Made by a program: the position numbers and the translations under genes
NCBI GenBank assembly: GCA_030620095.1
Contig: JAUTXW010000584.1
Span: 2,114,954-2,178,953 of the forward strand
DNA length: 64,000 nucleotides
Origin: Kuschelorhynchus macadamiae
Lineage: Eukaryota; Arthropoda; Insecta; Coleoptera; Curculionidae
Reading direction: 5' to 3'
Shown: positions 55,771 through 64,000 of the stretch, in pieces
Layout of the letters: every line of letters begins with the position of its first letter
How positions within the stretch are numbered: position 1 is the stretch's first letter
Notes under the pieces: generated by a model
The model's input: the letters and a program-made list of their open reading frames with translations, nothing else
Told to the model about the DNA's origin: nothing
Database searches by the model: none

Positions 55771-57399
55771 GCAGACAGCCGGAAAAGTTAAGTATACTAC
55801 AATGTAAGCCACGCGCAGCGGTTTGGATGGTCTCGTTGCGTTCCTTAGGCATAATAAAATGCACGCTATACAAGCTAAACTGGGCAGTCGAATTGCCTGA
55901 TTACTAAAACTTGTTGAAAAGTACCCCAAAAGATTTCACAACTACAAAGCAGCAGCAAACGTGACAGCAAATGGAATATGGAAACCGCGATTTAGGTCAT
56001 CAGCCAGTCTCTTGTCATAATTCGATCATTGGTCGCGGCATCTAAATGCAGCATGGCAATTCAATCATTCAGAAGGTGGTCTAAATTGATAACTAACTCG
56101 ATATTGTTTCGGACGTTTTTGATCGATAAAAATTGATTTATGTACACCTTTTGTAATATATATTTTTGTTTTATGATACATATTGATTGAAATATACAGG
56201 AAATAAAATGTTGGTAAGTGACAGTGCAAATAATAAACAACTAAAGGGCTTGCAGACTTCATTTGCCAAAAATAACGAATTTGAAGGTGGTCTATGTTTG
56301 AGTTGTGAATGTAGGTGAAATAAAATGGTAGTGCAAAAAATTAAACAACTAAAGGTTCTTTAGCTGAACTTAATTTCAGAAAATAACCAGACTAGGTAAA
56401 ATGGTCGCAATTTCCAGAACTTAGCTTATACGAAAAAAACTAGTAGAGCAAAAATAAGGGTTTATCGAAACTTTCACTGAAAGTATGCAGTTGTACTAAC
56501 TGGATATGTGGTTGTGAAATCTCTAACTCATTTATATTTATGTTTGTTTATTTGTTTTTCTAAGACTCGTCGGACTCATTTATGGGTACAAAACCGATGT
56601 TAAAGACTTAAAACAGTTAAAAGACTAAAATGAAAAAAAACGTGTGTTTTCTGCAGATCACATGATCACAGCTTATGAAAATCCTTGAAAATTTTAATGA
56701 AAATGTATCCAAAATCGTTATATTTTAATAAAATTATAGACTGTAAAATATTGACAGAACATTCGACTGTCATGCTTTTTAGTTTTGTCCTGTGTAATCT
56801 GGGAGGACAAGGTCCAATTTTCGGTATGCATTGAAATATCACGACACTACCCACATTCCGCGATAACGCCAATACAATTCATTGTATGCGTAATAGTTAC
56901 CATAGTTACCTCATAATTTTTAATGACAGACTTGTCAAAGTTCACGATCTTTAGCAGTTTCACGTGTATTGTTGTATTAAACATCTTTACATCGTTAGTG
57001 TTTATATCAAGTGACAATTTTTTGTTCTTGCAATAGATGGTAAGTGCAGAAGATTTTTGTTTACAATACAATATGGTTTTTTAAATTTTATTGCCCAATC
57101 CTGGTACAGGGTTTTTAATTGAAGGAGAAATATACTTTCTTGGAAAAATAATAAAGTTTGAAGAAGAATATAAAAAATATATATCGATGTCGTGTCTCAA
57201 TTTTTACAGAAGATGGTTTAAACCTTTATATTTTGAAGCACTACTTTTTGCGCTTTGATTGTGCGCTAGCTTTATTGAAAACAGCTTTAGTGTCTGCACA
57301 TAGACAAAAATAGAAAATTCAGGATGCAAATCGCCATTGTTACTACATTTTTCTTTTTGGTCCCAAAAGTTGCTTTGAAAGTTTACTGAAGCCATTCTG
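55771..57399. other. No recognisable gene
   Basis: AT-rich. Short frames on the minus strand (about 56.7-57.4 kb) have no recognisable motif. Confidence 0.45.
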
Positions 57400-57814
57400 T
57401 ACAGGGTGATTCTTTATATTTATTATATCTACAGGTTTTATTATAGGAGATACAAAAAAATTGTAAATACAAAAGTTGTATCATTTTTCACTGCGTATAA
57501 CTTCAAAAAGCATAAAAACAAATAGCATCGAAAAGCGGGTGAAGGCTCATAGCAACTAGGTTTTCTAATGGAAATTCCGTTATGGGAACATGTTATAAGA
57601 TAAGCAGAATTTTCGAGGAATCCAAAAATGCAATAATATACAATTAATAGCTGAGTTGCTAAAGTTTCACCGCGTTTCGATGTATTTAGCGTTTTTTTTT
57701 TGGTAACTTAAAAGATACTACAGGAAAAATATTTTATTCTTTGTATTCACAATTTTTTATCTTCACATAATAGGCACTGTATAGGTATGGGTCAAAATAT
57801 GAAGTCACCCTGTA
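57400..57814. mobile_element. Small mariner-type MITE (about 0.41 kb)
   Basis: Left TACAGGGTGATTCTTTATAT, right ATATGAAGTCACCCTGTA. The TIRs are short (about 10 bp well paired) and TA is duplicated at both ends. No coding sequence. Confidence 0.6.
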
Positions 57815-58150
57815 CAACTAATTATTCTTATCGTATATTGGTCGATGTTTAATCTAAACACTTCTTTTTAGAAAATCTTGCAGATATCCTATTCAATAGC
57901 AATTAGATCCTTTATCTTACTGTTAAAAATGGACTGGTAGTTCAATAAAAAATATACCTAATTATGTGGTATCATATATGATTGAGAATGGACTAATTTC
58001 AGAAATGTAAACGAGTATTAAAACAAATTATTTAATTTCATGCAACGATTTTCGAATTGTACCCAATAGTAAAAGTTATGAAAAGATTTAGACGTAAACA
58101 AACAGTTTGGCTCAATCAGCCAGATACAATTTAGTTCACAAAGTAATGGC
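57815..58150. other. No recognisable gene; possible Transib 5' region
   Basis: AT-rich sequence ahead of the Transib-like coding region. No CAC-type terminus confirmed. Confidence 0.35.
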
Positions 58151-58154
58151 ACCA

Positions 58155-59910
58155 AACCCCACAAGTCTGAAGCCCCTCGCGAAAAAACATTTTCAGACCT
58201 TTTAACAGATCAAAACTGGAAGAATTAATCCATTGCGCCGAAATTTTAAAGAAAATGAAGTGGTTCATGCAGCTAAAGTCAGTTGTCAAGAACTGGAAAA
58301 AGAAGATGCCACTGCTATGTTAGCTAAATCAAGTCTCCAAATAGAGCGACAAAAATAAAAAAATCATTAATTCAGCAGCCAAGCTTAAAGACCATACAGT
58401 CCGGACAAGGCCTTAGCACAATATTTATAAATGCCAACCAACAAACATTCTACAATTTATTATTAAGGATCAAACCAAGATGCAAATTGCTATATACCAT
58501 CTTATTACAAAATTTTACAAAGCAAAAAAGTCAGTATTTTAATAAAGAAGATGTTAATATAACTGAGTATTCAGCCGAAAAATCAACCTACAAGCTCTAC
58601 TAGACCTAACAGTTAAAGGTTATTCAAATTTTGGAAAACAAATTTTTGCAAGAGTCATCAATCAAGCAGTTCATTTAAAATAACTTTCAAGTGGGGATGT
58701 GATGGGAGTAGCAATCAAATCTGAATACAAGCAAAGGATGACTGCAGACATATCAGTTCAAACTTATTTTGCATTTCGATGGTTCTTTTAAATCTAATAC
58801 ACGTTAAGAATGCAGAGGAAACAATGATGTGGAGAATCCTGTTCCCTCATCAACAAGATTTTGCAGGTAGATAATAAAAAATATTTAAATGTCATTAATC
58901 AAATCAATCTTGTGTCTGACCTAATTATTCTAGAAATAATACAAAGAGTGCATTAAAAATTATCGGTAATTTTTGGAAAATTAGCTCAAATGCATATTTT
59001 TTAGTTTTCTATTCCTCTATTGCAGACCCATTAAATTTATAATGAAAAAGGAAACCAAAGAATTGACTAAACTGAAGTCCAAGTGATAAAAAACCAAATA
59101 TCTACGCTACATCCAACTCAAGTGTTAATGCAGAATCAGAATGTTTCAGTTAGTCACGTATTGTTGCTCACAATGGTTGATGGTAAAGTTTGTTCTAACT
59201 TGACAGGCGTATCTTGTCAAAGGTGTTTAATATGTAATGTTGGTCCAAAAGACATGAACAAAAATTGTGAGCCTAGTAACAACACATTGCGAGTACAACA
59301 TTATAGTTTTGGTCTTTCACCGTTGCATAGCAGAATACGATTTATGGAATGTGTGCTCCATATTTCGTATCGATTAGAAATTAAAAAATGGCAGGCAAAG
59401 ACACCAGAAGAAAAAGAATCGGTGCAACGACGAAAGACCTTTATCCAGGATAAGTTTTTTCAAAATTTAGGCATAAAAGTAGATCAAACCAAGCAGGGCA
59501 CTGGAAATACAAACGATGGGAATACTGCCCGTAGATTTTTCAGTAATATTCATTGTACCTCTGATATTACTGGAATAAATTTAAATTTACTTTTAAATTT
59601 TCAAAAAATTTTGAATATTTTTGACTAGTAAAAAACAAGTTAATTCTGATAATTTTTGAATACAACAAACACGCAGAAATATATGTTACTGCTACAACTG
59701 GTATTGTACCGCTACAACACATAAAATTTGGTACGTAGATAAACAATTAAACATTGCATTTACCAATGAGGCAACTCGAGTGAAAACAAGAAAGTCGTAA
59801 TAAAGCTATGGAACTGCAGAAAAATTTACTCGAAAAAATCTCGATTACATACAATCTCAAATTTAATATGAACTTTTTGATAACATCTGAGTCTATAATT
59901 TCACAAATAT
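58155..59910 (+). pseudogene. Transib transposase (RAG1-core relative)
   Basis: DDE transposase of the Transib superfamily, the source lineage of the vertebrate RAG1 core. Upstream fragments: SEAPREKTFSDLLTDQ and ELEKEDATAMLAKSSLQIER, then a first-Asp region (LHFDGSFKSNTR) and NPVPSSTRFC. The open block 59083-59628 carries LTMVDGKVCSNLTGVSCQRC (second Asp, then CxxC in LICN context), SPLHSRIRFMECVLHISYRL, EIKKWQAK, and GTGNTNDGNTARRFF, all Transib landmarks. The C-terminal part continues in other frames (HAEIYVT, QESRNKAMELQKN, ITYNLKFNMNFLITS) to about 59910. The block in the middle is uninterrupted for 181 codons; the rest is broken by stops and frameshifts. TIRs not found. Confidence 0.83.
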
Positions 59911-61424
59911 TTGAAACTTTGACTATATTACTAGTGAAGACTCTTCAAGAATTCCGATTCTAGATAATACAATTCCCCATCGTTTGTATATCCATATGCC
60001 AATTTACTTCGAGAGATTTACACAACCAATTGTTTTACATCAACTTTACATCTTATATGTTATACCTTAACGCTATATCGAGAACGAAGACACTGAGTGA
60101 TTCGGATTTACAGTACTTGATCATTAGTTCTAGAACAAACAAACAATGTTTATTGTTTGCTATATTAGTACCTACTTATAGTCTAGCAGATATTTAAGAG
60201 TGCTTTGTAAAAGTAAACTTCGAAGTCTGTTCTTTTTAAATTTGATTTATATTAGAAATCAATTTAGTTTCTTCAACGATCTTTAAACCGAAATTTTATC
60301 TTTTGTTGCAAACACAGCATCATAAATCCGTCTCCGTATCTTGTTACTTGTCAAATTGTCTTTAACAATTGATAAAACATTTTGGTTTAAATCGGCTCAT
60401 ATCCAGGGTATTAATATTCAATATTAATTATTAATAATGAATAATGTATATTTGCGAACGAAGCATTTCCGGACCTATGTTTTTATAGGGACTTTTTTCT
60501 TATTTTTAAGCCAGGAAATTCAAAGCAAAGCAATAATTTTCTTTTTTAAATTAAATATTATTTATTATAACTTTAATTGTTAAATACAGAGAAATTATGT
60601 ATTTTTAATTGAATTAATAATAATTAGTTATTATATATATTATATTAATTATGTTTTATTATTATTATTATTAATATGTGTTATTATTATTTATTATTTA
60701 TTTATATTTATGTATTATCAGATGTAAGGTCAGGCAGTGTGGTCTCTCTTAACTGTGTAACATATGGAATAATAAATAATAACAATTACTAATATTTTTG
60801 CAATAAACATGAAATTGGTGATAACCCAAAAAAATAAAAATCTTTTTTTTTCAAATACTTATGCCTAAATTTGACAAAAATAAAACTGCCAGATTGATTT
60901 GATTTTGATTAAATTATAAACGTGTTTAAACTAAATGCAAAAAATCCGTATATCTACTTTTGGTATAATCGGAAGTACAGCTATTTTGAAAATATTTGAG
61001 ATCAAATTGCTCTCATCGACATAAGTATGGTGTCCAATTTTTAAATTTTTCCAAGCCTTCGTTTTCGAGATAAAGATAGCCGGTATAAATCGTCGCACAC
61101 CCTGTATATTGTATTTTGGTAATTTGCCCAAAATGCAATATCATAATTCTGTAACTTTAGACAGCCACTTGTTTGCATGTAAGTCAATTGTTGTACAATT
61201 ATATGCGAAAACATGAGTGTGTCCTCCCAGGTATCAAATTGAACAGTGTACGTGGTCGTGAAGTGAAACAGCTTTGTCTGAAATCGAAGGAGCTTTTTCA
61301 AGGGGCTTATAAATTTTGTTGAAGAGTGGGGCAAGATAGACTATCCGCTTTAGCAACGTTAGTATCGAGAAATCGTTTATAAAGGAATGTGCATGCAATT
61401 TAACGAAACGTCATTCAGCCTTTT
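59911..61424. other. AT-rich stretch, low complexity at 60590-60720
   Basis: No gene. 60590-60720 is almost pure A/T with TTA/ATT runs. A CACCCTGTA mariner-type end lies at about 61101-61109 without a partner. Confidence 0.5.
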
Positions 61425-61556
61425 CCATTTCTAAAGAACGAAGAGTAGACCTGAACTTCAAGAGAATTTAAGCTCAATTTAAAGATAAGATGCTTATTTT
61501 ATTTTAGGTAGCTGCCTATTTTAAATTTGTTATTGACTTCCCAATATAATTCTACA
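61425..61556 (+). repeat. 3' fragment of the 47.2-kb hAT derivative, internally deleted
   Basis: CTAAAGAACGAAGAGTAGAC and TGAACTTCAAGAGAATTT match 47350-47395, then jump directly to sequence matching 47640-47725 (CAATTTAAAGATAAGAT, TTGTTATTGAC). The intervening 240 bp are missing. Confidence 0.75.
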
Positions 61557-61559
61557 GAC

Positions 61560-61945
61560 ATACTGACACAACTTTACCAGTTTGTTGCTCACCGCTTAAT
61601 TTCTACACAAACATTTAAATTATTTTAATAAGTAGTATTTTCAGACAGATTTTTTAAATATTTTACCCGACCACTATTTTGTTTTGCTATTTTGAATTCA
61701 TATCAAAATGTTACCAGTTCGTTCCTATGAAACACTTGATTTTTGTGGAAAATTCAGGGTCAATGGAATAATTAGTTTTTTCTAGGAATAATTTTTTAAC
61801 ATTGTCCGCCATATTGGATTTTATAAAATATTACCAGGTCATCCCCATATGACCCTTAATTTTTGACTAAACTTTGAAGTCAATCTGGTAAGTAGTTTTT
61901 AGGCTATGCTACGAACTGACAGACAGACCTATGGCATGGAGGGAC
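61560..61945 (-). repeat. Dispersed copy of the 266-bp array family
   Basis: CACTATTTTGTTTTGC, ATTCATATCAAAATGTTACC, GTTCCTATGAAACACTTGAT, ACCAGGTCATCCCC and GACAGACAGACC in order. This is the longest dispersed copy and covers more than one full unit, in reverse orientation to the array. Confidence 0.8.
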
Positions 61946-61992
61946 CGACGGAATTGATAAAACATACGGCAAAAGAAATGTTTGAATAGACA

Positions 61993-61995
<3 letters not shown>

Positions 61996-62046
<51 letters not shown>
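61996..62046. repeat. (TA)n microsatellite
   Basis: About 25 uninterrupted TA units. Confidence 0.97.
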
Positions 62047-62049
<3 letters not shown>

Positions 62050-62279
62050 TTCTTTCCGCCTTAATATTTTCTTGCTTTTAATTTACTACTCCTGGGTTAT
62101 GAGTTACGCATACAGGTGGCTTTATGCTGCTCCGTGGTAAATAAAGATAAAATCCGGCAGAGATTTCGGATGGCTATAACGGTAATCACAAATGTCGGTT
62201 TTGCTCCTGTTGGTGACTCTGGTGTTGTTTTGTGTATTCATGTTGGCGCTAGTTATACTCGTCTTTCAACTAGTTGACT

Positions 62280-62318
62280 GTGCTGATGAAGACCTTAAGG
62301 CAGAAACACGTGCCTAAA
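62280..62318 (+). ncRNA. Hammerhead-like motif beside a Penelope element
   Basis: CTGATGA (62283-62289), a short stem II candidate around CCTTAAGG, GAAA (62303-62306), then CACGTGCC. Compared with the usual GAAAC-ACGTGTC ending, the cleavage T appears changed to C. It lies 3' of a minus-strand Penelope gene but in the opposite orientation. Confidence 0.45.
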
Positions 62319-62499
62319 GTTTGCCAAATTCGTCGTGCGTCATTGTTGTTGTTGGACTAATGCCGTTTGATTTTCTGTGGTTTTTCGTTTATATATAATT
62401 GATTTTCATACTTCTAGTAACTTTAATGATTCGTCCCATACATTTAAATCACCTTGTGTTTCAGCTACCATGACTATCCAGTTATTCTAGTGTATAACC

Positions 62500-63900
62500 T
62501 TCTATATTGGCAATCTCCTTACACCTTGAAGTTTATTTTGTGGCCTGTTTCTAGTTGATGTAAAAATAAGGCAGAGGTTGTTTGTTTATTTCTTATGCTA
62601 AGTTTATGTTCTTCTACTCTTGCTGATATTCGTCTGTTTGTTTGCCCAACATACAACTTTTTACAGCCCTGGCACGGGATGCTATATACTCCGTGGTTTC
62701 CAATTTTATTTTATCTTTTGGATTTCCAAGTAGTTTACCTATGTTAGTTTGTGTCTTATGAATTGTTTGTATATTGTGTTTTCTAAGAATTCTGTCTGTG
62801 GTATCTTTTACATATGGTAGGACTACCTGTTTTCTTCCGGGTTCATAATCTTTGCCGTTTGTTGGGAACCCTGTTTATTAATGGCTTCATCTATGGCATG
62901 TTTGTGTAACAGTTTTTCTTTTAAAGGAGTAGATATTATCTTAGGTTCATCATGTCTCGTTTGTGTAGAGTTAACCGCACGGATCTAGATATAAGGGTAC
63001 TGGCCAAGGCTTGAATTTGTGCTGGATGGTGGTGTGATCCAGCATTCAAATATCTGTCAGTATGGTTTTCTTTAAACGATGTATTCAATGTGTCGATTGT
63101 CCCGTTTTGTAAGCAGAACGTCTAAAAATGTGAGTTTGTTCTTTTCTTCTAACTCTAGTGTAAATTGTATTTTAGAATGTATTGAATTTACATTGAGTTA
63201 GAAAGTTGTCAAGTTCTGCATTACCGTGTTGTCATGATGAATTTGTCATACAGGTAACGGAGCCAAATTTTTGGGCTTCAGATTTTCTTTCTCAAGAGCT
63301 TCTTTCTCGAAGTATATCACAAATAGACTGACATCACAGACGTGAGTAGAATCATTGGAGCTCCATCTATTTGTTTGTGCATTTGCTCGTTGAGAAAATG
63401 AGAAATAAGTATTTTAAAGACAGTACTCCTTGGTTGTAGTATATGGGCCGAAAAATCCTCGTTCATATAATCTTGTCCAAGTACTTCGTCCATTGAGAAT
63501 GTAGGATACAACGATTACTTATCTAGGCTTGCTATGATGTCGTATTTTTCAAGGTAACGCTCGTATAATCCGAGTAAATGCTCTTAATTTTTTTTACATA
63601 AAGTCAACTTTTCCCAGTCGATTTATAATATTCATAATTATTTTCTAGTTTTGTTAAGGGCGAATTAACCTTTTAACAATAGATATGATAAACACCCCTG
63701 GTTTACATTGTATTTTTGGTAAACTAATGAGGTTAGAATATGGAATACGTCACGTCGGGTCTTTAACCCAACTATTATTTCTTCTTTAGGGATTTTAACC
63801 AGGTTGCTGCAATTAAAACCCTTGTAGTACAGATTTTCATTTTCAGAGATTGTAGCATGATATGACCTTGAACCGCTCTATCTGGCGGCTAAGCAGCCTG
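62500..63900 (-). pseudogene. Penelope-like element: RT + GIY-YIG remnant
   Basis: The minus strand, from the right: LPKIQCKPGV (RT finger region), YERYLEKYDIIASLD, MDEVLGQDYMNEDF, QIDGAPM (motif before the catalytic box), YFEKEALEKENLKPK, WLRYLYDKFIM (YVDD degraded to YLYD), FTLELEEKNKLTFLDVLL, TDRYLNAGSHHHPAQ, then HGVYSIPCQGCKKLYVGQTN (GIY-YIG) and SARVEEHKLS to about 62520. Frames change at least six times. This family is distinct from the copies at 2-4 kb and 18-20 kb (its GIY-YIG has CQGC between the halves). Confidence 0.83.
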
Positions 63901-64000
63901 ATTTGTAATTGACTTGACTTCTTTAGTAGATGTGTCTTCTTTAGTTTATCAGTCTTAATGCTTGTGTTTAGCTACTGTCCGCCATTAGGATAAGTTTCCT

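Noticed and set aside
60931..61334. Two overlapping minus-strand frames of 66 and 97 codons
   Set aside because: No recognisable motif, and they cross an orphan mariner-type terminus.
1..64000. LTR retrotransposons, endogenous viruses, tRNA or rRNA genes
   Set aside because: I saw no paired long direct repeats with a Gag-Pol gene, no viral protein motif, and no tRNA or rRNA signature on reading both strands.

Overview
This is a eukaryotic window, almost certainly from an insect. It is AT-rich and made of nested transposable elements (TEs) from lineages abundant in arthropod genomes: long-TIR mariner-like transposons with a DD41D catalytic spacing, CR1-like LINEs with a PHD-finger ORF1, Penelope-like retroelements, several hAT groups, a THAP/P element, a Transib (RAG1 relative) and a Helitron. 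A beetle or another insect with a large genome is plausible, but the order cannot be fixed from sequence alone. I find no host gene, tRNA, rRNA or bacterial-type operon. Nearly every long open frame belongs to a TE, and most are broken by stops and frameshifts.

Layout. 0-6 kb: a mariner-like transposase (1.3-5.1 kb) split by a head-to-head pair of Penelope copies, with a 13-bp target duplication. 6.0-14.6 kb: a DUF4371/ZMYM-type hAT with a perfect 8-bp target duplication, containing a CR1-like LINE whose two ORFs are open and a mariner with an intron. 16.4-18.4 kb: a second DUF4371 hAT gene. 18.4-22.7 kb: a Penelope GIY-YIG remnant plus a 266-bp tandem array, all inside a 1,828-bp segmental tandem duplication. 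22.7-23.4 kb: a Helitron 3' end. 24.5-26.9 kb: a GTF2IRD2-like hAT with a heat-shock-like promoter. 27.2-29.5 kb: a mariner. 30.3-37.5 kb: a KIAA1586-like hAT (8-bp target duplication) holding a second intron-containing mariner and a second LINE. 37.5-41.9 kb: a THAP/P element inserted in a GIY-YIG gene. 43.1-45.8, 49.1-51.5 and 53.2-55.4 kb: three further long-TIR mariners. 47.2 and 55.7 kb: short hAT derivatives. 58.2-59.9 kb: a Transib transposase. 62.3-63.9 kb: another Penelope element.

The genes do not form a shared pathway; each encodes its own mobility protein. The window is most useful as a record of insertion order. Empty-site reconstruction works at four loci (1.9/4.7, 6.0/14.6, 30.3/37.5 and 37.9/41.8 kb). 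The most notable items are hammerhead-ribozyme-like motifs beside the Penelope copies, a conserved spliceosomal intron in one mariner family, and the heat-shock-like promoter inside a hAT element.
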